Origin: Gemmatimonadota bacterium
GTDB lineage: Bacteria; Gemmatimonadota; Gemmatimonadetes; Longimicrobiales; Gaopeijiaceae
Assembly (NCBI GenBank): GCA_028874905.1
Contig: JAPPGZ010000003.1
Coordinates: 28,959 to 92,958, forward strand
Direction: 5' to 3'
DNA length: 64,000 nt
This document shows positions 53,194 through 62,873 of the stretch, one piece after another; the stretch's first letter is position 1, and the number at the start of each line of letters is the position of its first letter. The notes beneath the pieces are model-generated. The model was not told the DNA's origin, did no database searches, and was given only the letters and a program-made list of their open reading frames with translations. The position numbers and the translations under genes were made by a program.

Positions 53194-54543
53194 ATGACCG
53201 TTCGCCGAGCAACGAACCCCGCAATGCCTCTCGCCCTCGCCCTGGCCCTGGCCCTCACGACCTCCGGCGCCGCCTGCGCCCCGGCCGACCAACCGGCCGA
53301 CGCCGCCGGCGAGGAGTCCGAAGAGGCGATGATCCAGCGCGCCCGCGAGATCCACGACCGGGTCGTCACGCTGGACACGCACATCGACATCAGCACGGCG
53401 AACTTTACCGCCGAGCGCAACTACACCACGGACCTGCCCACCCAGGTCACCCTGCCGAAGATGGGAGCGGGCGGGCTCGATGTCGGCTGGTTCGTCGTCT
53501 ACACGTCCCAGGGCCTGCTCAACGACGAGGGCTATGCGACGGCGTATGAGAACGCGGTCGACAAGTTCGACGCCATCCACCGCATGGTGAACCAGTACGC
53601 GCCCGACCGGATCGAGCTCGCGCTGACCTCCGAAGACGTCCGCCGGATCGCGGCCTCGGGCAAGCTGGTCGCGATGATCGGAGTCGAGAACGCGTATCCG
53701 TTGGGCACCGACATCTCGCGCGTCGAGGAGTTCCACGAGCGGGGCGCACGCTACATGTCGCTCGCACATACCGGCCCGAACCAGCTGTCCGACGCGCATT
53801 CCGGCGAGAACGACGGCGACTTCCTGCACGGCGGCCTGAGCGAGATGGGCCGCGAGGCGGTCGCCGAGATGAACCGGCTCGGGATCATGATCGACATCTC
53901 GCATCCGTCGAAGCCGTCGATCATGCAGACGCTGGAGATGACGCGGGCGCCCGTGATGGCGTCGCACTCGTCCGCCCGCGGGCTGAGCGACGTGAGCCGC
54001 AACCTCGACGACGAGCAGCTGCACGCGGTGGCCGCGAACGGCGGCGTGGTGCAGACGGTCGCGCTGCGCCGGTTCGTCAACACGACCCGGAACGCGGCCC
54101 ACCGCGAGGCCATGGACGCGATCGAGGCGGAGGTTGCGGCCGAAATGGGCGTCGAGATACTCGGACGGGGCGGGATGTTCGCCCTTCCCCCCGATGAACG
54201 CGATGCCTACTTCGCGCAGATGACCCAGGTGCGGGCCACGGCGGCGGAGCGGGCGGCCGATATGGACATCCCTCCCGACGTCAGCGTGGCCGATTTCGTC
54301 GACCAGATCGACTACATGGTCAACCTGATCGGCCTCGAGCACGTCGGCATCAGCTCCGACTTCGACGGCGGCGGCGGCGTGGACGGCTGGGACGACGCTT
54401 CGGAGACGTTCAACGTCACGCTGGAGCTCGTGCGGCGTGGCTACACCGAGGAGGAAATCGGCCTGCTCTGGAGCGGGAACCTCCTTCGTGTTCTCGACGA
54501 GGTGCAGGAAGTGGCGGCAATAATTCAGGCAGAAGAAGGGTAG
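53194..54543 (+). CDS. Exported M19 membrane dipeptidase-like lipoprotein
   Basis: 449 residues from ATG or GTG-like start 53194 region (MTVRRATNP), with a signal peptide ending in SGAAC, a plausible lipobox. M19 renal-dipeptidase motifs: TLDTHIDIST with the HxD metal pair (His63, Asp65), GVENAYPLGTD with the bridging Glu, MSLAHTGPNQL, MIDISHPSKPSIM and MASHSSARGL, and GISSDFDGGGG. It should hydrolyse dipeptides, including D-amino-acid-containing ones, outside the cytoplasm. The next gene, seven bases on, is DUF3500 and is probably co-transcribed. Confidence 0.93.
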   Translation: MTVRRATNPAMPLALALALALTTSGAACAPADQPADAAGEESEEAMIQRAREIHDRVVTLDTHIDISTANFTAERNYTTDLPTQVTLPKMGAGGLDVGWFVVYTSQGLLNDEGYATAYENAVDKFDAIHRMVNQYAPDRIELALTSEDVRRIAASGKLVAMIGVENAYPLGTDISRVEEFHERGARYMSLAHTGPNQLSDAHSGENDGDFLHGGLSEMGREAVAEMNRLGIMIDISHPSKPSIMQTLEMTRAPVMASHSSARGLSDVSRNLDDEQLHAVAANGGVVQTVALRRFVNTTRNAAHREAMDAIEAEVAAEMGVEILGRGGMFALPPDERDAYFAQMTQVRATAAERAADMDIPPDVSVADFVDQIDYMVNLIGLEHVGISSDFDGGGGVDGWDDASETFNVTLELVRRGYTEEEIGLLWSGNLLRVLDEVQEVAAIIQAEEG

Positions 54544-54550
54544 GAAGACA

Positions 54551-55615
<1,065 letters not shown>

Positions 55616-55661
55616 GGGGCGGTACGGATGTGGCATGGGGAAGCTGATGGCCTAGATAGAC

Positions 55662-56390
55662 CTAACCCGGCGACCGCACCGACACATGCAGATGGTCTGC
55701 CGTCCCCACGTGACGCAGCGTGTTGAACCCCAGCGCCCGGAACGTCAGTTCGATGGCGCGGTTCCGCCACTCGGGGCGGCCGACCGTCCGCAGATCCAGC
55801 GCGTGCACAAAGCCATCTTCCTGCTGGAAATGCAGCGACGACTCGATCGGTGAGAGTCCCATCCGGCGGTAGAAGTCGGGGGTGCGGCTTGCGTCCGTGA
55901 TGACCGCGCCCTGGTCAGCAAGGATGACGGCGCTCGCGGCCAGCCGCAGCAGCGGGTGAAGCGCCGCGTATTCGGCACGCACCTCTTCGGACTTGACGTT
56001 GGCGCTTCCCACGTAGACGACCGAGTAGGCGACGTATGCGACCGCCAGGGCCGCCGCGCCCCGGGTCATCAGCCATTTGAGCTCCTTCCCCGCGCCGAGG
56101 CGGCGGCCCAGCGCCCAGGCGTAGAGCACCAGAAGAAGCGCCGTCGCCGCAGCCGACACCGCCAGCGACGGCCACGGACCCAGCCCCCACTGCTGGTACG
56201 CGAAGACCCCACCCCGAATCAGGAGGAAGAAGGGAACAATCGCCAGGATCACGGCGAACACGGCCCAGCGGAGCAGACGCAGTGGCAGCCGCCGCGGCCG
56301 GCGGCGACCCGAGCCGGCCGGGCGCTGGCCTTTGGCCTTGGCGTTTCCCGACCGCTGCGGCCCGTGGTATTCGACCTTAAGTGTGCTCAC
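55662..56390 (-). CDS. Membrane protein with possible M15-like peptidase tail
   Basis: 242 residues. After a basic, Gly/Arg-rich N terminus there are three hydrophobic segments (ILAIVPFFLLIRGGVF, SLAVSAAATALLLVLYAW and AALAVAYVAYSVVYVG). The C-terminal ~100 residues contain SSLHFQQEDGFVHALDLRTV and ADHLHVSVRS. The His...HxxDL plus final HxH pattern resembles zinc D,D-carboxypeptidases of the M15 group, which use H-x(n)-D-x(n)-H. The spacing is not quite canonical, so the call is tentative. It ends convergently with the DUF3500 gene 46 bases away. No homologue in the window. Confidence 0.45.
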   Translation of the reverse strand: MSTLKVEYHGPQRSGNAKAKGQRPAGSGRRRPRRLPLRLLRWAVFAVILAIVPFFLLIRGGVFAYQQWGLGPWPSLAVSAAATALLLVLYAWALGRRLGAGKELKWLMTRGAAALAVAYVAYSVVYVGSANVKSEEVRAEYAALHPLLRLAASAVILADQGAVITDASRTPDFYRRMGLSPIESSLHFQQEDGFVHALDLRTVGRPEWRNRAIELTFRALGFNTLRHVGTADHLHVSVRSPG

Positions 56391-56441
56391 CCGCGTCTCT
56401 CGGCTTCCGGGGGTCCATCCTCTCCTTCCGGGGATCCACCC

Positions 56442-57453
56442 TCACCCCCGCTCGTCCCGGTGCTCCCGGATAAAGGCCTCCGCTCTCTTCCGCACCAACA
56501 GATTGTCCGAGATCTCCGCAATCTCTTCGGCCTCCCGCCACGCGCGCTCCAGCACCCACAGTTCGCCCTCCAACGCCCTACGTTCCTGTTCCTCGTGGAG
56601 TGCCATTTCGAGCGCCAGGCGAGTGGGCTTGGGTAGCGTGCTCATCTGTACGCCTGCCGGTGAGTATGGCGATGGGCGCCGACTTGCAAGGCGCCTCACA
56701 AGCCGATCCGGCTGCCCCGCAAAGGCAATACTCGATACGGCGTCCTGTACCGTTCTCCGGGAACCGCCCCGGGCATTGATGCTCGGCAGAATCGCGTTGA
56801 GAGCGCGCACCCCGTCCGCCCCCTCGAACCGCTCCTCTCCGGAGGTCACACCCCTGGCCTTCGCTTCCACGCTGAAGCCGGATTCGTCGTCGGCCGGCAC
56901 CAGTCGAGCCCGATTGATGCGGGCCCTGTTCATCCACCGGAGTCGTCCGTCGTCTGGCCGAAAGTAAGCTGACGGACCAAGTTGTCTCCAGTTGTTGACC
57001 CAACTCCCGACCGTCGCGACGCCACCCACTCCAATCAGCCCTCCCATTGCGCCGCCGAGGGCCAGGCCGCCAACGGTCGCAACGCCAACCGCCGTTCCCA
57101 GCACGATACTCCGTCGTCGCCGGCTGCCGAACTGATCCCCGTACCGCCACGCCGCGAACTCGGGTCTCAGCGGCTTGCCGATCCGTACCAGTTCCAGTCC
57201 CTCGGGGTGGCATGCCAGCCCTATGTTCTCAGATGAAACGCGGACTTTCGTACCCCGAAAAGAGCCTTTCGCACGTCTCCACCGCCTCCCAGCGCTCCTC
57301 CAGCGGAGTGAGGTTCCAGCGCTCGCAGCGGCGACACACGACCCACAGCCTCCCCTTCGCCGCGTCGAAGGCCAGCCGGCGTCCGACCGGAAACTCCTCG
57401 ACGACCTCGTTGCTCCCCAGGGCCTTCTTGCAGTAGATGCAGGTCCGGTACAC
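56442..57453 (-). pseudogene. Zinc-ribbon membrane protein, frameshifted paralogue of 58769-59821
   Basis: From GTG 57453 the frame reads YRTCIYCKKALGSNEV, FPVGRRLAFDAAKGRLWV and CRRCERWNLTPLEERW, then ERLFSGYESPRFI and stops at 57229. In the next frame the sequence continues as KVRVSSENIGLACHPEGLEL, RIGKPLRPEFAAWRYGDQFG and, at the end, RLALEMALHEEQERRALEGE, closing at 56442. The intact paralogue shows the join should be RIFR-like, so the extra base lies in the run of four As at 57258-57261 (plus strand). Two CxxC pairs (a zinc ribbon), a double-glycine membrane segment, and a helical C terminus are shared. Disrupted in this assembly; real or indel is undecided. Confidence 0.8.
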
Positions 57454-57480
57454 GGCAGCCCGCCGCGCCTCCCGCCGCCC

Positions 57481-58674
57481 TCAGCCCCCCACCTGCCCCA
57501 GCAGCCACGCGCACAACAGGGCCGCGTAGATCCCCAGGATGTACCCGGCCACCGCCATCAGCAGCCCGATCGGGGCCATGGCGCGGTGGTAAACGCCCGC
57601 GACCACCGGCGCCGAGGCGGCTCCGCCGATGTTGGCCATGCTGCCGGTCGCCACGAAGAAGAAGGGCGCCCGCACGATCCTGGCGGCGATCAGCAGGATG
57701 CCCAGGTGGATCGCGATCCAGACCACGCCCGCCAGGAGGTACACCGGAGCGTCCAGCACCGCCCTGAGGTCGGCCTGCGCCCCAATTCCGGCGAGCAGCA
57801 GGTACAGGGCCGTGTAGCCCAGGTGCGAAGCGCCCACCGTCTCCAGCTTCCTGAGCCGCGTGAACGAGAGCACCAGCCCGCCGGTGACGACGATGAGGAT
57901 GGCCCACGTGGTGCTGCTGATGATCGCCGGGTCGCCGACATCCGGGAACCGCTGTCCCAGGCGCTGCGCCGCTACCGCGCACGCCATGCCGAATCCGATC
58001 ATCACGACCGCGTCGCGCAGCGTGAGGGGGCGCCGCTCACTCTTCATCGCCTCCAACTGGCGGTTCGTGTGCTCGATCGCCCCCGTGCGCGCCTTCGTGC
58101 GGCGGTCGAAGCGCCCCTGCAGCCCCACCATCGCGATAAGCACCCCCATCCACCCGTATCCGACCACCGTGTCGACGACGATCACCGGCCCCATCGCGTC
58201 GGGTGACGTCCCCACGCTCTCGGCAATCGCCACCATGTTGGCCGTCCCGCCGATCCAGCTCCCCGACAGCGCCGCGAAGCCCGTCCACGCATCTTCCGGG
58301 AGCATCCCGCCGAAGAGCATGAGCGAAATCGGCCCACCGATGACGATGCCCAGCGTGCCGGCCGCCACCATGAACAGGGCGACCGGGCCCAGCCTGGCGA
58401 CGCTGCCGAGGTCGACGGACACCATCAGCATCAGCAGCGCGAAGAGGAGCAGGTACGGAACCGTCCAGTCGTAGAGCGGAGAGGCCGACGGCGTGATCCC
58501 GGCGGTCGTGGCCAGCATCGGCAGGAAATAGACGTAAATGACCGGGGGCACGACCTCGAAGAGCTTCCGGCAGCGCGGCAGCTCCGAAACCCAGAAAACC
58601 AGCGCGACGACTCCGGCGAGGAAGGCGAAGACGCCCATGGGATCGTTGATCAGTGCGGTCGCCTGCGGTTCCAT
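57481..58674 (-). CDS. DUF819 family integral membrane protein (second copy)
   Basis: 397 residues from ATG 58674, with GGAGAAG upstream; an upstream ATG at 58713 is in frame but lacks a site. Ten or so membrane segments with the DUF819 pattern: SWIGGTANMVAIAESVGTS, VVDTVVGYGWMGVLIAM, a charged loop (RRTKARTGAIEHTNRQLEAM), and FFVATGSMANIGGAASAP. The glycine-rich GGTAN and GGAAS loops are family-typical and may bind substrate. It differs clearly from the copy at 8583-9812. It sits between two inverted paralogous zinc-ribbon genes; a transporter of unknown specificity is the best guess. Confidence 0.88.
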   Translation of the reverse strand: MEPQATALINDPMGVFAFLAGVVALVFWVSELPRCRKLFEVVPPVIYVYFLPMLATTAGITPSASPLYDWTVPYLLLFALLMLMVSVDLGSVARLGPVALFMVAAGTLGIVIGGPISLMLFGGMLPEDAWTGFAALSGSWIGGTANMVAIAESVGTSPDAMGPVIVVDTVVGYGWMGVLIAMVGLQGRFDRRTKARTGAIEHTNRQLEAMKSERRPLTLRDAVVMIGFGMACAVAAQRLGQRFPDVGDPAIISSTTWAILIVVTGGLVLSFTRLRKLETVGASHLGYTALYLLLAGIGAQADLRAVLDAPVYLLAGVVWIAIHLGILLIAARIVRAPFFFVATGSMANIGGAASAPVVAGVYHRAMAPIGLLMAVAGYILGIYAALLCAWLLGQVGG

Positions 58675-58768
58675 CGGCTTCTCCCCTGTGTACGTGAACA
58701 AGGCGCCTGCCAACCTCGTATCCTACCTTGGTTACCGCGCGTGTGCCGCCACGTCAACAGGAGAGGCC

Positions 58769-59821
58769 TTGTACAAGTCCTGCATGTTCTGCCGCAAGCC
58801 CCTGGGCGAGAACGAAGTCATCGAATCGTTCCCGGTGGGCCGCAGGCTGGCTTTCGACGCCGCACGCGGGCGGCTCTGGGTGGTGTGCAGGAAGTGCGAG
58901 CGCTGGAATCTCACCCCGCTCGAGGAGCGCTGGGAGGCCGTGGAGGACTGCGAGCGGATCTTCCGCGACACTCGCGTGCGGGTCTCCACCGACAACATCG
59001 GGCTTGCGCGCCATCCCGAGGGCTTGACTCTGGTCCGGATCGGTGAACCCATGCGGCCCGAGTTCGCGGCGTGGCGCTACGGGGACCAGTTCGGGCGGCG
59101 GCGGCGAAAGGCGATCCTGTATGGCGCCGCCGGTGTCGCCGTCTTCGGTGGAATCATGGTCGGGGGCGCCGCCGCCGGGATCTTCAGCGGCTTCATGCTT
59201 AGCCAGTCCGGCAACTTCGTCAACATGTGGATGAACTCCCGCACACTCGTCAAGCTGCATCCCGACGGCGGCGGGACAATCAAGCTCAAGCGCCAGGACC
59301 TGCTGGGAACGCGGGTGCGCCCGACCGACGACGACCTCGGGTTCAAGCTCCAGGTCCGCAAGAGGAGGAAAAAGACCTGGTACGAGGGCCCCGAGGCCCG
59401 CCGCTTCGCCGGCGCGATACTGCCGCGAATGAATTCCATGGGCGGTACGAAGGAGACGGTTCAGGACGCGGTGAACGAGATCGAGATGCTCGGCCACCCG
59501 GAGCGCTTTCTGATCGACGTGGCCGCCGGGGACCGCTTCCAGGACAAGAAGGGCGTGCCCGGCTATATCAACAAGATGCCCAAGCCCACCAAGCTGGCGC
59601 TCGAGATGGCGCTCCACGAGGAACAGGAGCGACGCGCGCTGGAGGGCGAACTCTGGCTGCTGGAGCAGGCCTGGCAGGAGGCCGAGGAGATCGCGGAGAT
59701 CTCCGACAATCTGTTCCTGCCCGAGGGGACGGAGGACTTCATACAGGAGCACCGTGAGGACCGGACGCACGGGGAAGGCATCCCGCCGGACGCCGGCCCG
59801 CCGGACGCAGACCGTGCCTGA
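58769..59821 (+). CDS. Zinc-ribbon membrane protein of unknown function
   Basis: 350 residues from TTG 58769, with AGGAGAGG upstream. N-terminal zinc ribbon: CMFCRKPLGENEV and VCRKCERWNLTPLEERW (two CxxC pairs, spaced ~35). A central 25-residue hydrophobic, Gly-rich segment (YGAAGVAVFGGIMVGGAAAG) follows. Then a soluble domain with KLHPDGGGTIKLKRQDLLG, TWYEGPEARRFAGAILPRMN and the helical C terminus LALEMALHEEQERRALEGE plus AWQEAEEIAEISDNL. The family is unknown to me. It diverges from the DUF819 gene by 94 bases and is the intact copy of the frameshifted gene on its other side. The repeated association hints at a functional link. Confidence 0.7.
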   Translation: MYKSCMFCRKPLGENEVIESFPVGRRLAFDAARGRLWVVCRKCERWNLTPLEERWEAVEDCERIFRDTRVRVSTDNIGLARHPEGLTLVRIGEPMRPEFAAWRYGDQFGRRRRKAILYGAAGVAVFGGIMVGGAAAGIFSGFMLSQSGNFVNMWMNSRTLVKLHPDGGGTIKLKRQDLLGTRVRPTDDDLGFKLQVRKRRKKTWYEGPEARRFAGAILPRMNSMGGTKETVQDAVNEIEMLGHPERFLIDVAAGDRFQDKKGVPGYINKMPKPTKLALEMALHEEQERRALEGELWLLEQAWQEAEEIAEISDNLFLPEGTEDFIQEHREDRTHGEGIPPDAGPPDADRA

Positions 59822-59836
59822 CGCCGGCGCCTCTCC

Positions 59837-62650
59837 CTACCAGCGGTACCCGGCCTTCACATAAACGAATCCGCCGCTCGCGCCGAAGGGCGTCTGTGAG
59901 CTGTAGCGGTTCCCCGCCACCGTGGCCGCGTCGGGGTTCTCCCGGGGGTACCGGTTGAGCGCGTTCTGCGCACCGACGGTCACGCTCGCGGCCTCGGTCA
60001 CCGGGTAGGACGCCTCCACGTCGACGAGGTGCTCGCCGGGGTAGGCGCGAGCGTCGCGCGCGTCGAACCAGCCGGCGTAGTAGCTCAGCCGCGCGAGCGC
60101 CGAGACGCCGCCCAGGGTCCTCCGCGCCGATGCCATCCAGCGCGTGCCGGGCAGCGCGTCCTCGAGCTGCCGGATACGCACCTCGTCGAGCACCTGGGGG
60201 TTGTAGCGGATCACCTTCGTGTTCGTGTGGTTGAAGGCCAGACTGAACTCGGTGCCACCCGCACCACCCGCACCACGCGCACCACCCGCGCCGCCGGACA
60301 CCAGGGACGCCACCACGTCGACCCCCTGCGTGCGCGTGTCGAACTCGTTGGTGAAGAAGCGGAAGTTGGCCAGGTTCCGTGCGCTCGTGATCCCCTCCGC
60401 GATGAGGCGCTCGGCGTCCGCCGGATCGAGCGAGAAGATCTGGCTCAGTGCGATGCGGTCCGACAGCGCGATCCGGAAGTAGTCCGCCGACACGCTGAAC
60501 GCACCCGCGTCGACCACGAAACCGAGACTGGCGTTCACCGACTTCTCGGCGTCGAGCGGCTTTCCCCCCGCGACTTCCGCCACCCTGGACGTCGAAGGAA
60601 TCGTGCCGTTGTTGACCAGCTCCCGCAGTGTCCGATCGAACCCGGTGGTCACGTTGAAGGCGTTCTGCTGCCCCGGCGTCGGCGCCCTGAACCCGGTGCT
60701 GATGCTGCCACGGACGGCCAGCGCTTCGCCAAGGGCGAGCCGCCCGGCCGCCTTCCCGTTCGCGGTGGTGCCGAAGTCCTCGAAGCGCTCGGTGCGAAGC
60801 GCGGCGCCGAGGGTCCAGCGATCGTCCCGGCTCCGCATCTCCAGGTCCCCGTACATGGCGAAGTTGACCCGGTGCCAGGCCCCCGCCGCGATGTCGCTGA
60901 ATCCGGGGAAGCCGTTGGAGCCGGAGCTGAAGCCCTGCGCGGCGAAGGGCCCGATCACCCACGACGCGTCCTCGCCGAGTCCGATCCTGAAGTGCTCGTC
61001 GCGGAATTCCGCGCCGCCGGCAACGTTGACCACGTCGTTCACCGCGTAGTTCAGGTCGACGTTGAGGTTCAGCTCCGACTGCTGGTAAATGCCGGGGTCG
61101 AAGGACGAGGGGGACTCCGGACCCAGCGACGCGTTCACCGTGTTGTCAATGAAGAAGTCGATCGCGTTGCGCCCCAGGCTGACGCTCGCATCCCACAGCA
61201 GACCGCCCCGGGTCTGTCCCTTGACCCCCGCCACGACCGATGCGTCCATTGCGTCGCCCCCGAACTGGGGCGTGAACCCTCCAGGGAAGAGTTCCTGGAA
61301 GGTGAAGCAGTTGGGATCTTCGAACACGCGGGCCAGCGCGACCGGGTCCGGGACCCAGTTGGTAATGTTGACCACCGGACACCCGGCCGAGCCGTCGAGC
61401 ACGCCGTCGCGGGCGTCGAGCACGTCGCCCACCAGCAGCGTCTTGCCGCCGTCCAGGCTGTAGACCCCCGCACGGGTGTTCGGGTTGCGGAAGAAGAATC
61501 CGCCGGTGATCGTCTCGGTCGAATGGTTGGCGTGCCCGTAGAGCTGCAGGCCGTCACGGATGAAGTGTCCGAAGTTGCCCCACAGCTTGAGGTCGTTGTC
61601 GACGTCGAGCGCCCCCCAGATCTGGGCGGGGTCGCGAACGTGGGTGTTCCCCGCCGCGATCAGCGCCGCCGCATCGTCGCGCTGCACGCTGCGGCTGGTC
61701 GGGTTGGACGCGCCGAACTCGGCGCTGAGGTTGGCGAAGCCGTTATCGCCGAGCGGGAGCCCGATGTTGCCCGCCAGCGTGTAGGACTCGCCGTCGCCCT
61801 CCATGAACGTGCCCGTGCGGAACTCGAGGCTTCCGCCGGAAGACGCGTCCTTGAGCGTGAAGTTCATCACGCCGGCGATCGCGTCGGAGCCGTACTGCGC
61901 CGACGCCCCGTCACGGAGCACCTCCGCCTGGCGCACGGCAATCGCGGGTATCGACGAGATGTCCGGCCCCTGCGCGCCATCGGCGAACCCGCCGCCGATC
62001 CAGGTGATCACCGCCGCGCGGTGGCGGCGCTTGCCGTTGACCAGCACCAGGGTGTGGTCGGGGGCCAGTCCGCGCAGACTGGCGGGCCGTATGATCCGGG
62101 CCGCGTCCCCCACGGCTTGCGGGTTGACGTTGAAGGACGGAATGACGGTCCGCAGCAGGTCGTTCAGGTCCGTGTCGCCCTGGTCGATGAAGTCCTGCGA
62201 GGCAATGGCGTCGATCGGCACCGCCGACTGGGTGACGGTGCGCGGCCGCGCCCGGCTACCCACCGCGACCAGTCCCTCCAATGCGACTGCAGCTTCGCGC
62301 AGCGCCAGGTCCAGTTGCAGGATTTGGCCGTCGGCCAGAGTGACCTCTCTGACCTCGGTGCCGAAGCCGATCCTGCTGAACTCGACGGTGTGCGTGCCGG
62401 GCGGGATATCCCGCACTTCGTAGCGGCCGCCCGGATCGGTCAGGCCGCCCAGGCTCAGCGCCGGGAGACTGACCTGTACACCCGCGAGTGGCGCGCTGGT
62501 GGCCGCGTGACGAACCGTGCCCTCCAGGCCGGCCTGTGCCACGGCGGAGTTTGGGGCGAGGAAGAACAGAGCGAGCACGAGGCTCCATCCGGTGGCAAGG
62601 GTGTGTTGGGACATGTGGCCTCTGTTCGCGTTCCCGGCAAAGTCTGTCAT
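59837..62650 (-). CDS. TonB-dependent receptor with carboxypeptidase-like N-domain
   Basis: 937 residues from ATG 62650, with GGGGAGG nine bases upstream; a second ATG at 62614 has a weaker AGAGG. A signal peptide (SLVLALFFLAPNSAVAQAG) is followed by a carboxypeptidase-regulatory-like beta domain (LEGTVRHAATSAPLAGVQVS), then the plug (IDQGDTDLNDLLRTVIPSFN, LVNGKRRHRAAV, LRDGASAQYGSDAIAGVMNF) and a large barrel ending with KAGYRW, the terminal aromatic residue needed for assembly. It should import a ligand over the outer membrane with TonB/ExbBD energy. A short Gly/Ala-rich repeat lies in the barrel at 60256-60300. Ligand is unknown; the operon carries only this gene. Confidence 0.93.
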   Translation of the reverse strand: MTDFAGNANRGHMSQHTLATGWSLVLALFFLAPNSAVAQAGLEGTVRHAATSAPLAGVQVSLPALSLGGLTDPGGRYEVRDIPPGTHTVEFSRIGFGTEVREVTLADGQILQLDLALREAAVALEGLVAVGSRARPRTVTQSAVPIDAIASQDFIDQGDTDLNDLLRTVIPSFNVNPQAVGDAARIIRPASLRGLAPDHTLVLVNGKRRHRAAVITWIGGGFADGAQGPDISSIPAIAVRQAEVLRDGASAQYGSDAIAGVMNFTLKDASSGGSLEFRTGTFMEGDGESYTLAGNIGLPLGDNGFANLSAEFGASNPTSRSVQRDDAAALIAAGNTHVRDPAQIWGALDVDNDLKLWGNFGHFIRDGLQLYGHANHSTETITGGFFFRNPNTRAGVYSLDGGKTLLVGDVLDARDGVLDGSAGCPVVNITNWVPDPVALARVFEDPNCFTFQELFPGGFTPQFGGDAMDASVVAGVKGQTRGGLLWDASVSLGRNAIDFFIDNTVNASLGPESPSSFDPGIYQQSELNLNVDLNYAVNDVVNVAGGAEFRDEHFRIGLGEDASWVIGPFAAQGFSSGSNGFPGFSDIAAGAWHRVNFAMYGDLEMRSRDDRWTLGAALRTERFEDFGTTANGKAAGRLALGEALAVRGSISTGFRAPTPGQQNAFNVTTGFDRTLRELVNNGTIPSTSRVAEVAGGKPLDAEKSVNASLGFVVDAGAFSVSADYFRIALSDRIALSQIFSLDPADAERLIAEGITSARNLANFRFFTNEFDTRTQGVDVVASLVSGGAGGARGAGGAGGTEFSLAFNHTNTKVIRYNPQVLDEVRIRQLEDALPGTRWMASARRTLGGVSALARLSYYAGWFDARDARAYPGEHLVDVEASYPVTEAASVTVGAQNALNRYPRENPDAATVAGNRYSSQTPFGASGGFVYVKAGYRW
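60256..60300. repeat. Short tandem repeat in the TonB receptor gene
   Basis: The bases read as near-copies of the 9-mer GCACCACCC (plus strand), with one G for C change, and encode an [19 protein letters not shown] run in the receptor. Short repeats of this kind slip easily and could alter a surface loop; seen directly, effect inferred. Confidence 0.5.
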
Positions 62651-62691
62651 ATGGTCAGTCCTCCCCATTGTTTGCGTTTCCAATATCGCAA

Positions 62692-62730
62692 ATGTCCGTT
62701 TTTGTCGCATCTTTGTCCGAAATTGTCGTA
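62692..62730. promoter_or_regulatory. Four helically phased TGTC half-sites before the TonB receptor
   Basis: In the plus strand, (A/T)TGTC occurs at 62692, 62702, 62713 and 62723, spacing 10, 11, 10 bases: TGTCCG, TGTCGC, TGTCCG, TGTCGT. They are on one face of the helix in an unusually AT-rich patch 40-80 bases upstream of the receptor start. Likely binding sites for an oligomeric regulator or part of a promoter. The repeats are seen; the regulator is unknown. No sigma-70 hexamers stand out. Confidence 0.5.
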
Positions 62731-62873
62731 AGACGATAAACCGGCAGGCCCGAGCAGGACGAATTCGAGGTCGATCATGTCGTCCGTTACCCGCTGGTGA
62801 AGGGCTCGCACGCGCGAGCATCCGTCCGGCGCATCGCCGCTCTCGGTGCTCGAGCGGCTTTATCCGCAGACCG

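Noticed and set aside
60029..62731. A 900-codon open frame antisense to the TonB receptor
   Set aside because: Low-complexity Arg/Val/His composition with no motif; the receptor on the other strand has clear family motifs throughout.
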